From: Narthecium ossifragum
Taxonomy: Eukaryota; Streptophyta; Magnoliopsida; Dioscoreales; Nartheciaceae
Reading direction: 5' to 3'
Length of the DNA stretch: 64,000 bases
Assembly: GCA_963920575.1 (NCBI GenBank)
Contig: OY986964.1
Span: 30,780,972 to 30,844,971 of the forward strand
Shown: one piece after another, positions 24,871-36,262 of the stretch
How the letters are laid out: each line of letters starts with the position of its first letter
Position numbering within the stretch: position 1 is the first letter of the stretch
Made by a program: the position numbers and the translations under genes
Notes under the pieces: model-generated
The model's input: the letters and a program-made list of their open reading frames with translations, nothing else
What the model was told of the DNA's origin: nothing
Databases searched by the model: none

Positions 24871-26278
24871 CTTCTGTATTTTAGTTAATTTTATAATGTT
24901 TTCTATATTATAGCTAATTATATAATATTTTCTGTATTTTATGCACTCTTTTTTTATTATTAATTGCCTTAAGTCTAATGTTGTTATTGAAGGAATCTTA
25001 TTTTTAGAGAGGAACCATTGGAGTGCATCAACTGCATTCTCCAAATATAGAGCCAAAAGTAGGTTTGCTGGCTGCATTTTTGCAGCCAGCGTTGGAGTTG
25101 CTCTTAATTCTATAGAAAAAAGTAAAGAAGTATGTAAAAGAAAACGATGAAGAAAACATCATAAAACCTAATATTATATTATCCATCTAAGAACAGTAAT
25201 CTAAACTGCATTATGTAGAAAAAAAGACTAAACGTTGAGGAAACATGATGATTTCATTGAATAAAACTAACTTACATGAACAGAAAACATTCTGGAAAGC
25301 AATAAGAAATCCAGGCGCGCATGCGCAGGCTCTGTGTGTTTGATTTGCTAGAGAGATTACACGATGAAAGGAGAAGACTATTTTTATTAAAGCAGTTAGA
25401 TAACTCCTACTTAGCACGTTCTCCGTGATCTTCTGTCTTTCACTCTTGATGTACCGCGTGTCTCATGTTCTCCGATGTTTCCTTATTCCTTCATATCATG
25501 GTTTGGTCGATGACGGTTCGATCTGGTTGATGAGCTTTTCTAATGTTGCTACATCGTTCTTCTTGATCGATATCCTCTTTCTGTATCCCTCTTCATCGTT
25601 CTTAATTGATATCTGTTTTGTCTTCAAACCATCATCGTTCATGATCGATAACTTAATTTTGCTAAGATCATCATCGTTCTTAAATGATAGTTTCTTTCTT
25701 TTGGCCGATGATCTTTAGCTTACTTTAGAACGTCATCGTTCAATTGTTTTTGAAAAGTTATCGGCCATATTTATTACACTGACATGACAATCATTGATTG
25801 ATTAGCCATTATTTTGGCTAACACTTACATAACTATCTTTAATGCTTGCATGACTTTTACTTCATCTACTATACGAACTTATCCTATTCTCAATCCAAAC
25901 AGACCCCGAGTTTGGACAAAGTGGTCAACGTCTTTGCACATGGTCAAATTTCATTTTCAATTTGATGACAATGACATATCTTTTAGGGGGAATCGGCCAA
26001 GCCCCCATAAGTAAGACTTATGGGGGCAATAACACAACTCAGATTGTTTTTGGGGTGAAAACCCCATTCATCTGGTGGATCAGGATAGCAAGGTTGTAGC
26101 TGGGTGTATGAGTTATCAAAAGGATATAGAATTCCCGATGGCTGGGATGGCAAATGATCATACAAGATTTACACTATGTAGATATGCTAAACATAGACCC
26201 TATATTCTCCATGAAATGGCTTAAACATAAGCAGTCAAATCCATAAAACCACTTAAAGTCACAGGCAGTTGGGATTAC

Positions 26279-26692
26279 ATCTGCACGGATTTCACAAAGG
26301 GCTTTGAGGATCATCAAAAGAATTTTTGGATCAAGTTCCTTGTATCTGATTATCTCTTGCCTGCAAAACCAAGGGAATAAGATACGCCGACCACATACCT
26401 CATGTCACAGAACATTAGACAAATAAGTTAGGAGAAAGTGTATTTGGAGAAGATGTCCTTGCATACCCTTGATCAGGTTTGAGTGGATTCTCGCATTCAG
26501 CAACCTGCAACCAAACAAACATAACAACAGAAAAGTCTTAACTCTTGTGATAAAAGCTAAGCACAGACTCTCATCAAATGCTGTGAGAAAAGAAGAATAA
26601 CCTACCCAGGGCCACCAACTATGAAGTTTTTTACAAACTACTGTGACCCAAGCATCATTCTGTGCCATATTTTTGTTTACAGGTGGCAAACC
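26279..26692 (-). pseudogene. DDT-domain protein DDR4-like gene fragment (three exons)
   Basis: Three minus-strand exons, 26606-26692, 26467-26504 and 26279-26360, join in phase. They encode NDAWVTVVCKKLHSWWPW, then VAECENPLKPDQG, then QEIIRYKELDPKILLMILKA and LCEIRAD. This matches the middle of plant DDR4-type DDT-domain proteins (DDT-related chromatin factors). The upstream DDT-domain exons and the downstream exon expected to start QDDV are not found in this window. Introns are retained, so it is a genomic fragment, not a retrocopy. It lies between putative element ends, next to a minisatellite. A real gene with very distant exons is less likely but not excluded. Confidence 0.65.
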
Positions 26693-27160
26693 CTGGTTCA
26701 AGGGCATAGAACATTAGCAAATGTAGTGATAAGACAGAATAACGTTGTTTAACATGTCAGGGAGCAGAATACAGAACAACATGCAATAGAGTCATGTCTC
26801 TAAAATACCTGTGAATACTGACTGTAAACCAAAGAACTAAAGTGTTGAAAACCATAAAAAGTCTTGAGCTACCACACATTCTAAACCAACTCATCATGTT
26901 TGCTTTGTTTCTTGACTTCCTGAACTTTCTTATAAGACTCTGATTTTAGATCTAATACCGCTAGACGAAAAGGGAAGCAAAAGGCTGAGGCGTGTTACAT
27001 CTGGCATCATTAGAATGAATTGACAAAATAAAATTCCACAAAATGCAATTTCTGACAAGCTTATTGATGTTATTAGCTTAGTTATGAAGACAACTCAAAA
27101 AGCTCACAAAACACAATAAATAATACGCACTGCGAGCAAATTTCCAAGTGTATAGGTTTT

Positions 27161-28190
27161 CTCTCAATTGACTGAGTTTTCTCTCAATGAACTGAGTTTT
27201 CTCTCAATCGACTGAATTTTCCCTCAATGCACTGAGATTTCTCTCAATCGACAGAGTTTTCTCTCAATAGACTGAGTTTTCTCTCAATGGACTAAGTTTT
27301 CTATCACTCAACTGAGTTTTCTCTCAATCGACTGAGTTTTCTCTCACTGGATTGAGTTTTCTCTCAATCGACTAAGTTTTCTATCATTCGACTGAGCTTT
27401 CTATTAATCGATTGAGTTTTCTCTCAATAGACTGAGTTTTCTCTCAGTTGATTGAGTGAAAACTTAATTGACTGAGTTTCCTCTCATTGGATTGGGTTTC
27501 CTCTCATTGTATTGGGTTTCCTCTCATTGGATTGAGTTTACTGTGATTGGATTGGGTTTTCTCTCATTGGATTGAGTTTTCTCTTACTAGATTGAGTTTT
27601 TTCTCAGTTGAATGAATTTTCTCTCATTGGATTAGGTTTTCTCTCATTGAATTGGGTTTTCTCTCACTAGATTGAGTTTTCTCTCAGTGGAATGAGTTTT
27701 CTGTCATTGGATTGTGTTTTCTCTCATTGATATGAGTTTTCTCTCAGTGAATTGGGTTTTCTCTCATTGGATTGGGTTTTCTCTCATTGGATTGGGTTTT
27801 CTCTCATTGAATTGAGTTTACTGTCATTGGCTTGAGTTTTCTCTCATTGGATTGAGCTTCCTCTCATTGGATTGGGTTTCCTCTCACTGGATTGGGTTCC
27901 CTCTCACTGGATTGGGTTCATTGTCATTTGATTGAGTTTACTGTCATTGGATTGAGTTTTCTCTCATTGGACTGGATTTTCTCTCACTGGATTGAGTTTT
28001 CTCTCAGTGGATTGAATTTTCTCTCATTGGATTGGGTTTTCTCTCACTAGACTGAGTTTTCTCTCACTGGACTGAGTTTTCTCTCAATGGACCGATTTTT
28101 CGTTTTCTCTCAATGGACTTAGTTTTTTCTCAATAGACTGATTTTTCATTTTCTCTCAATGGACTGAGTTTTCTCTCATTGGACTGAGAA
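27161..28190. repeat. ~20-bp-period minisatellite (GAGTTTTCTCTCA)
   Basis: About fifty units of roughly 20 bp with the consensus ATTGAGTTTTCTCTCATTGG. Early units have AATCGACTGAG and later ones ATTGGATTG, so subtypes form blocks: 27161-27450 is mainly AATCGACT, 27480-27960 mainly ATTGGATT, and 28080-28190 returns to AATGGACT. Two units near 28090-28150 carry an extra TTTTTCGT/TTTTTCAT insertion. No ORF. Confidence 0.95.
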
Positions 28191-29179
28191 GATAGATATT
28201 CCTATTAGCACACACAACACCACCACTCTTGATGCAGTCTGAGAAGTGTTCGAACTTGATTAATTTGAGTTATTGCTTGAGTTTGATTAATTGCACACCT
28301 AGCTTGACTACTTATGCGAATTTGTCATCTGTTTAGTTTATTTTTATTGTCCTGTATTAGATTAATGTAGTCCCTAAACCCATTTCCAAATCACAAATAA
28401 TTCCAGCCAAAGATGCTTAAACGTGTTACATAGTCTGAACCTACCTCTCCTCAACACCAGCCGTCCTCTCAACGTGTCTTCTATTCCAGACTTTACTACA
28501 TTAATTTGCCAATCCGTCCAACATTTTTCTTCGGATTAAACTTCTTTTTCTCTTATTCCTAGGTCTAAATCAAGCTGCCGTCACGCTAGGTTTGGTGGTA
28601 TTGTGATCTCTGCTGTCATGGAGTGTCCTTCTATTCCCCAGCCTTCGGGCTTAATTAGTCCAAAAAAAACACAAAAAAAACGTGTAACTTCTATTTCTAT
28701 AGTCTCATACTAATTAATCATTCGGATACCTCTAAATTAAAAAGCAAAGTAGCAGACCACGCGGTGGGGTGTAACAGACGGACAACATAACTAAAGCCTA
28801 AATGGGGTTTTTGGCTTAGAACAGATGACTTGGTTTTTTAAGCTGTAAAGATACCTTAACATGGGGGTTTAGCCAATTAACCGTTAATTATTGTACCTAT
28901 ATAGCTAAGATGAACAACTATGCTGCTTGAGCTAAGCGACTCTCCATTCAGATTGACATGGCATACTTGGAGCAATTTGTGTTTTCAGCCCAAAATCACT
29001 TGCAAATCACATGCAACATCCCATGGCCAACAGATTAGCATGTGCACGTAGAACAAAGAATTTCAACCTTACAGTTCCATGTAGGCATGCAAACCTCATG
29101 TATTACCTTCCATGAAATAACTCTATTCTTTGAAGCGTCCATTTCAAATACTAGACCAAAGAAACAATAAATAGGCATG

Positions 29180-30135
29180 AAATAACTCTATTTTATCATT
29201 CCGAGAATGAGAAAAATTCCAAGAATTTCATTTTTATCATTTCGAGAATGCATTTTTATCATTCCGAGAATAAATTTTTATCATAAAAATGGAAATCATA
29301 GTACTCATGCATCCCATTTTTATCATTGATAAAAAATAGGAACCAAAAGTTCGTGCATTTCATTTTTATCATTGATAAAAATGGGAATCATAGCACTCAT
29401 GCATCCCATTTTTATCATTGATGAAAATGAGAACAAAAAACTCATGAATTCCATTTTTATCATTGACAAAAATGACTTTAATCATTGATAAAAATGGGAA
29501 TCACAACACTCATGCATCCCATTTTAATCATTGATAAAAATGAGAATCCCATTTTTATCATTGATAAAAATGGGATTCTCATTTTTATCAATGATAAAAA
29601 TGGGAATCAAAAAGTCATGCATCCCATTTTTATCATTGATGAAAATGAGAATGCCATTTTCATCATTGATAAAAATGAGAATAAAAGTCATTCATCCCAT
29701 TTTTATCATTCCGAGAATGATGAAAATGGATTTTTATCATTCCGAGAATTTCATTTTTATCATTCCGAGGATGATAAAAATTCATTTTTATCATTCCAAG
29801 CATTTCATTTTTATTATTCCGAGAATGATAAAAATAAAAATGATTTTTGATCATTCCGAGACATTCCTAGAATTTTATTTTTATCATTCCGAGAATGATA
29901 AAAAATAATTTTTATCATTCCAAGAATTTGACTTTTATCATTCCGAAAATGATAAAAATTCATTTTTATCATTCCGAGAATTTTATGTTTATCATTCCGA
30001 GACATTCCGAGACTTTCATTTTTATCATTCCGGGAATTTTATTTTTATCATTCCGAGAATGATAAAAATGAATTTTTATCATTCCGAGAATGATAAAAAT
30101 GAATTTTTATCATTTTTATCATGATAAAAATTCTC
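29180..30135. repeat. Palindromic array of TTTTTATCATT/AATGATAAAAA
   Basis: Nearly 1 kb built from two alternating words: TTTTTATCATTCCGAGAATG and its near-inverse ATGATAAAAATG. Because the core TTTTTATCATT and AATGATAAAAA are reverse complements, most units are potential hairpins. The first half (29280-29700) uses spacers such as GGGAATCA and CATGCATCCC; the second half uses CCGAGAAT. ORFs through it on both strands are repeat artefacts. Confidence 0.95.
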
Positions 30136-31500
30136 ATGCTGATTTGGTGGGGCCTGGGATCGCCGGCGCACATGAAGACCCAAAGTTCATGGATGGAGAG
30201 AAAACAAAGTTTCTTGAGGAAGTGATATTCCAGAAATGACTTTAGCACGGGCATGCCTATTGATTTTGAATTTACACGATGCATGTAAACATGTTTCTAT
30301 ATAATGCTCCATATAATATTTTTCTTGGTTTTAAGTAGATAAGCCGGCAAATACTAACATGTAAAATAGTGGGGGTGCTTGATGAGACAATGAACTGACA
30401 GAGTAGAGCAACCTCTTTCAGATATCAAACAAGTAACCAGAGACTAATATAATACAGTCACTTTTAATTTGGAGTTGGATGTAAAGAGTGAACATGGGAA
30501 TACCATGATCACCAGTCCAGTATTTAGATCTCTCAGGCCATGCCATTTGTGCTAGCTCCAATCAGGATCGACATTTTTCCATCCATTTTTTCAAACGAGG
30601 TTCAAGTTTCAACCCCAAAAGTAATTTTCTCTTTTGTAATCTGGACAGTCCGTGGCTCTGCGTCCGCCTCCTTCTCCTCCTCGAGCTCCTCTTCACCAGT
30701 GGTGTCTCCTCCAGTCCTTCTCCTTCACCGAGTGTCCGAAGAGGTCGGTCGTCGACGGTGGTGCCTCTAGTCCTCCTCCGCCTTCTTTGGCTCCGGCCAA
30801 GCCACCAAGCCCTCCGCGATCTCCTCTTCACCACCTTGACGCCCTCGCCCACCTCTCCGGCGTCATCGTCTTCGAGGAGAGGACCAGTCCTCCTCCTTTG
30901 CCGTCTCCGGCCAAGCGGCAAGCCCTTCGTGAGATCCTCTTTATTGCCCTCGACGCCTTCGGCCACCTCTTTGGGTCTCCGACATTATCCTCTTCAAGGA
31001 CACCCTCTCAGGCAGCAAACCCCCACGGCCTCCCCAACCTCCGCTGCGACCGAAGGAGCCCCCACGCTGCCGGTCCAACCTCGTGAAGACCCTCAAACGG
31101 CCACGGGACCTCCTCCCTTGAGGTTTCCTCGCCAATCCCGGACCCGATGACTTCTGATTCGCATTCAATCTCCTCCTCCCAAGCATCACCGTCGTTGACT
31201 ACCTAGCTGAATTCGCCGCTCCTCTCCCAAATCGGCCTCCGCAAATCGCTTCCCTAGCCTCGGACGACTTCTCTTCCACCAGGCCCCGCCTCCGATGAGC
31301 CTTCCTCGTCGGCGATCGGCAGTGGAGTCACGACGGGGACTGGTTTTCGTACGAACGAATAAAAGTGTGAAAAAAAGAAAAAAAAGGGTAATTTCATCTT
31401 TTAAAAAACGGTTTGGGCTTAACGCCTTAGAAATTTCTGATTGGGGTTATTAACAAAGTTGTAATATGAAAGGGGTCTCTGGCCAAATCCCCCAATAATT
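30136..31500. other. GC-rich segment and element right end
   Basis: AT-rich to 30540, then GC-rich to about 31320 with many overlapping Pro/Ser/Arg-rich ORFs on both strands and no recognisable domain, as in degraded captured genic DNA. It closes at about 31500 with GGCCAAATCCCCCAATAATT, which resembles the terminal words seen at 25986 and 54442. Confidence 0.4.
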
Positions 31501-32099
31501 AAAGCAGAAGGCACTTGGCCTAAAATAAGGCTCCTTTGCAGAAATACATGCTTAGTTCCTGGCATAAACACTGGAAGAATTCTGGGATGGAACTCAATAA
31601 ATTGGGATCAGTCAAGCTAACTTAGGTTTTTTTGTTGTAAAATGGAGGGTTTTAGCGAGGATTAATGCTTCCGATTGTGTGGTAGATAAGCAGGTCAATG
31701 CGAGCTCCGAGCGCTGTTTCTGTTATATGACTTTTGAGTTGAGATTCTGTAATATATGTCTATAGGAGAAAAATTGAAGAAGAATCAAGTAAATACAGAA
31801 AACAGGAAGTTTCATTCGTCTTCAACGTGCAGTCTTTGTCGACAGTGCTTGCTGTTCTTACTATTTGATGTTTGATCGTTCTTCAATGTCAGGTCTACAG
31901 TTCTCTATGTGAGGAGCTTAAAAAGATTTTGCATAGTATCACGCTTATTCTTCCTGCAATGGAAGCAGCTAGACCAGGATGGAGTTATGGACGACGCTAA
32001 CTCCATTTAAACGTCATTTTCCCCGTTTCGATGCGAATCGCCGTCACTTACCAGTCGACCAGCGGCGACTGGAGCTAGCTAGGGTTTATACCCGACGAT

Positions 32100-32645
32100 C
32101 GCCATCTCTATCCTGTCCTAGGAAACCCTAGATAGGATCTCGCAAAGGTAAAGCTCTCTTCTTTATTCTTTCTAGAGTTCCCCAGAGGAAATCTAGGGTT
32201 CGACTGAATGTTATTTGGTCCATTATCAGGTTTGTAATTAGAGCACCAGATGGCCCCGATGGAGGCCGCGGAGGAGATCCTCAACGGCTTTGGCGGCGAA
32301 GAGGAGGAGGTGGAGGAAGAGATTGAAGAGGAGGTGGAGGAGGTGGAGGTGGAGGAGATAGAGGAGGAGGAGGGCTTAGGTGAAGGAGACGGTGGTGATG
32401 TCGGAGATGGTGATGATGTTGGAGATGCTGATGGTGGAGATGGGGAGGATGGGGAGCGTGGGGAAGATGGAGGAATCGGAGGGGAGACTCGTGGAAAGGG
32501 GTTAGATAACGTAGATAGTGCCAGCGAAGCCCGAGTGTATTCAACAAGCTTTATTAGATTGGTTTTTTATCAAATAGATTTTTAATAGGATTTTGGGATG
32601 AAAAAGGTCACTAAATTGGGTATATCACCAATTAACCCATCAATT
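32100..32645 (+). other. Acidic first-exon-like fragment and element end
   Basis: A leader-like stretch with splice-like AAAGGTAAAG at about 32145 and TTATCAGGTTTG at about 32226 precedes an ATG at 32250. The frame begins MAPMEAAEEILNGF and continues as Glu/Gly/Asp-rich low complexity. At about 32585 it runs into DNA ending GGGTATATCACCAATTAACC, a terminus like those at 28882 and 60205. It looks like the captured 5' end of a host gene; the parent gene was not recognised. It is not called a gene. Confidence 0.35.
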
Positions 32646-33120
32646 TATTCGTGTAACTCGAACAATCGTATCCGTGGGGGGCATTGGCGTCTAGATGCAT
32701 GGAAGTGTGACGTGCTTTTATTCGCGGAGGAATTAAATAAACTAGAAAAATGAGGAGGAGGAGATTGGAACGATCTTTGCTTATGATCAGTGGAAGTACG
32801 TCACGGATTGAACTAGTTACGCTTTGAGATTAATGCATATAATAACCCAAGGGAGTCCTATTATGATCATTAATTATCATAGATCCTATGGAGCACTAAA
32901 TATAGCACTCAAATTGAAGATGGTCCTGCGGTCAGTCAAGGGAGGCAGACTTTTTAGAAATGGGATGTTTAAAGTAGGTATAGATTGAGGCATAGCTTAT
33001 ACGTGTCAAATTATCCATCGAGTCATTCTAAATTATACACCACTCTTTTTTCTAAATATATCCTAATTTAATTTCTTTTTAAATAATATCTAACAAAAGT
33101 TCTTAAAATATCCTCACCAT

Positions 33121-34905
33121 CTTCCCACTTCCTCATCTCCCATCTCCACCACCACCACCACTCTCGAGTTTCCCCCCCATCACCCCAAGCCACAACCCCC
33201 TCCCACCGGCAGTTGCCGTGGGCACCTCCACCCGCACCCCCCTTCCCCTCGGCAGCCACCGCGGCACCTCCACCTTCGCCCCTCCCAGCCCCCTTTATCC
33301 CCATACCACCACCATCTCTTCCTCCTCCACAACCACCAACCTCTTCCTTCCGGTAGTCCTCGCCGGGGTTCCACCCGCGCCCCTCGCTGCTGGAGAGCCA
33401 CCTCGATCATCCTCCGTTCCGGCGCTGTACGTTGCTGCCGGCCGGCCTCCACACCACCACCACACACCACACACCACATTGAGAAGAAAACATCAATAGA
33501 ATCACCCTAATCCATTTACTGAGGCTGAAAAAAAGAAACAATGAAAAAAATGATTAAAAAATTTTAAAAAAATTGTGAAAAACTACTAAATAGAGCTAGC
33601 TTAAGTTCCGGAGTTCTAAGGAACAGCTGGTGTTTTGATCAAAAGTAAAAAAAAAAGGGTTTATCGACTTTGTAATAGCCAATTAATTAAGAGGTGATTT
33701 ATCGCAATAAATAGCAAAGTAATAATTTTCTAAACCACCTATTTTTTATCCGTATATACTTTGTGAATCAATTCGACAAAAGATCAACCATATCGATCTT
33801 GAGTCCATTGATGAAAATGAGACTACCACTATTAAAAGCAAAATTCCACACTAAGCATCTTTCAGTCGTTTTTGTCTTTTTATGAAAGGGATAATTACTT
33901 TCGAACTCTCAAAAAACTTCTTACATTATAAATGCACCCATACATTTGTTGGGCTCACATATATACCCTTAAAAATATTTAAAAAATATTAATCATACCT
34001 CTCTAGTTATTTGCCGGTGAATAACCATGGAATATTCATGATGCCTTTAATTTAGCCATGAGAAAATTCACATATGCCCCTAGGTTATATCAGACAACAC
34101 CACGTACTTGTCGTGCCACCGATGCAGGGCTCACAATTGGCCATCACGACATCGCCTTGAAAGCCTTGTTGGATCTACACCTTCTCCTCAGTCTCTCCCT
34201 AGATCAATGAGTCGTACATCCCCTCAGTAAATCTTGAGGGTCTTGTCCTCACTTGCGGCCAGCTCGTGGATCATCTTGAACCCCTACGGTGACGTGAGGC
34301 TATTGTCGGTCCCATGAGTGAAAAGTTGGTAATCAAATACTCACAAAGCCGATGGAGTTCGTTCACGTGGTTCAAATGCGCGCCCGGCTAGTTCATCGCT
34401 GCAAGGTTGACGCGATGATGCGGAGGTGGTTGGGGTCCTTGATGGCCTTTTTTGACCATCTTGTTTTCCGGCATGGACGGAGGGGTGGTAACGTGTCCAT
34501 CTATACCACCACCGCCACTCTCAAGTCTCCCACCATCACCCCAAGCCACCCCCCCCCCCCCCCCCAACCAAACGGCCACCATCTCCTCCACCACTACCAC
34601 AACCCCCTCCCATCAGCAGTTGCCGCCGGCGCCTTTACCTGCATCCCCCTTCCCCTTCCCCTTGCAGCCACCGCGGCACCTCCACCTGCGCCCCTCCCCG
34701 CCCCCTTTATCCCCATACCACCACCATCTCTTCCTCATCCACGACCACCAACCTCCTCCTTCCGGTAGTCCTCATCGGGGGTTCCACCCGTGACCCTCGC
34801 CGTCCCCTCGTTGCCGGAGAGCCACCACGATCATCCTCCGTTCCGGTGCAATACATTGCTGCCGGCCTCACACCACCCCACCACCACACACCACATTATT
34901 GAGAA
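33121..34905. repeat. GC-rich ~370-bp segment duplicated 1.4 kb apart
   Basis: The block 33130-33485 (CACCACCACCACTCTC ... ACACCACACACCACATTGAG) recurs at about 34508-34905, sharing CATCACCCCAAGCCAC, CCCCATACCACCACCATCTC and CGGTAGTCCTC. A run of about 15 C at about 34551-34565 lies in the second copy. ORFs in both copies are Pro/Thr-rich low complexity without domains. Between the copies (33500-34340) I see only AT-rich, repeat-like DNA. Confidence 0.75.
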
Positions 34906-35089
34906 GAAAACATCAACGGTAGTTTGGGAATTAAAAATATGGAGATTTGTCAATAGGTATCCAAAACAAATATGGTACGGCTTAGAGTCCTACAAAACTT
35001 TTCTTCAGTCATTTACTACCTTTCTCTGTTCAAAAGACCAAATTGCCGCTATTATATACCTATATATATCCATAAACCCCTACCCCCCC

Positions 35090-35690
35090 ACCACCCCGGT
35101 CCGTCGCCGTCTGTCGTCGATCCCCGGTGCCCCCGGCGCCATCCACGTCGTCGTCGCCTTCTCCAGCTCCCCGTCACCGATCCAGTCGGATCCCGTCGGA
35201 TCGAGGTCACCGCCACCTTCTTCCCCGACTCTCAATGGCCGATCCAGTCTTCCCCGGCTCCCCATCGTCGATCCAGTCGGATCTCATCGGATCCCGTCGC
35301 CAATCCCCATATCCCTGTTCGTCGCCGATCCGGAGCTCCAAGTCACCGATCCTGAGCTCACCGTCCGTTGTCGATCCCTAGCTCCCCGTCGCCGATCCTG
35401 AACTCCCCGTCCGTCGTCGATCCCGAGCTCCCCGTCCGTCGTCAATCCCGAGCTCCCCGTCGCCGATCCCGAGCTCCCCGTCTGTTGTTGATCCCGAGCT
35501 CCCCGTCGCCGATCCTGATCTCTCTGTCCGTCACCTTTTTCGATCTCCCCATCACCGTTCTCGATCTCCCGATCACCGATCCCGATATCCCCATCCAATC
35601 CCGAGCTCCCCGTCACCGATCCAGATCTCCTTGTCCGATCCCGAGCTCCTTGTTTGATCCCAAGCTCCTCGTCACGATGCTGTCCAATCC
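35090..35690. repeat. GC-rich minisatellite around GATCCCGAGCTCCCCGTC
   Basis: Repeated words CCGATCC and GAGCTCCCCGTC recur every 20-28 bp from about 35160 to 35660, with spacing drifting between units. The long overlapping ORFs with Ser/Pro or Asp/Gly repeats on either strand are products of this array. Confidence 0.8.
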
Positions 35691-35699
35691 GACTAGCAA

Positions 35700-36262
35700 C
35701 GGCGGAGAGTGGACGTCGACCACGGGTCGCCCCCATCTTCGATCTCCGCAGCCGCCAACCTCCTTCCTCAACCTCCTTCCTCCTCCCCTCTCTTCTTCCA
35801 CTCCCCCTCCACCTCCTCCCGCCTCCTCGACGCCTTCACCAAGTCCCGCAACGTCTCGCTCCTCTAGGACTTCCTCCAGCACATCGCCGCCGCCAAAGCT
35901 CCTCACCCTCCGTGCCATACTCATCGCCGCCAAGCACCTCGCGGAGGTATGAGAGATCACCAAGTGCATCCAGCTCTTCCACGTCGCTGGCTCCCACAAC
36001 CCGTCTTTGTACATCGTCGGCACCCTCAACCACGTTGTGTGCATCCTCGCCTCTCGCAACCTCGTTGACGTCTTCATCGGCCCACCGGATAAGGAGACGT
36101 ATAGGTACCTTGTCGTCGGGTAATGCAAGTGCGGTGATCGAGTGACGGCGTCCAATGTTTGGAACCGGATGGTGGACGAAGGGCTCGAGCCGGATGCGGA
36201 GTCCTACGAGGAGATCATGGTGACTCTTTTCAAGAACAATCGCTTCAAGGATGGAAAGTAAC
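35700..36262 (+). pseudogene. Pentatricopeptide-repeat (PPR) pseudogene
   Basis: Plus-strand translation gives PPR-like pieces: SRLLDAFTKSRNVSLL, then a stop, then LFHVAGSHNPSLYIVGTLNH. Next come DKETYRYLVVG, a stop, and CKCGDRVTASNVWNRMVDEG with LEPDAESYEEIMVTLFKNNR. At least two in-frame stops and frame changes disable it. No introns are seen, as usual for PPR genes. It stops at a repeat array at 36263, so the 3' part is missing, and it is probably a captured fragment. Confidence 0.75.

Larger units (their letters stand above)
22717..25103. mobile_element. PIF/Harbinger DNA transposon, decayed and invaded
   Basis: Ends are GAGCATCTCCAACC (22717) and GTTGGAGTTGCTC (to 25103), flanked by TTA duplications at 22714-22716 and 25104-25106. 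These termini and the TTA site are diagnostic of PIF/Harbinger. The interior carries the C-terminal part of a HARBI1/ALP1-type transposase on the minus strand and has been split by a Mutator-like element. Confidence 0.85.
22374..25823. mobile_element. Solo LTR (TGTTAGC...GCTAACA), itself disrupted
   Basis: Starts TGTTAGCGTGG at 22374 and ends TTGGCTAACA at 25823, with the 5-bp duplication CTTAC on both sides (22369-22373 and 25824-25828). After removing the nested 2.4-kb PIF insertion about 1.06 kb remains with no internal direct repeat, which fits a solo LTR. The TGTTAGC/GCTAACA termini resemble Ty1/copia LTRs; superfamily is inferred. Confidence 0.7.
25986..28882. mobile_element. Putative gene-capturing element with minisatellite core
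   Basis: The left end reads GGGGGAATCGGCCAAGCCCC at 25986. The inverse of the right end near 28882 reads GGTTAATTGGCTAAACCCCC, about 15 of 20 positions alike. Between them are DDR4-like exons on the minus strand and a 1-kb array of about 20-bp units. No target duplication was identified, so treat the limits and the single-element interpretation as inference. Confidence 0.4.

Noticed and set aside
24941..25150. Plus-strand ORF NCLKSNVVIEGILFLERNHW as a separate gene
   Set aside because: It lies within the decayed PIF/Harbinger element and ends in its terminal repeat; no family match was recognised.
27161..28190. Could the 20-bp-period repeats be a CRISPR array?
   Set aside because: Units are contiguous with no unique spacers, no cas genes are present, and the surrounding genes are plant nuclear genes with introns. 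It is a minisatellite.
29485..30284. Long Ile/Lys/Met/Asn-rich ORFs on both strands
   Set aside because: They are translations of the TTTTTATCATT array; the same peptide words repeat and no start context or domain exists.
35080..36155. ORFs of 150-203 codons around 35-36 kb
   Set aside because: The left part is a GAGCTCCCCGTC minisatellite. The right part is better explained by a broken PPR frame.
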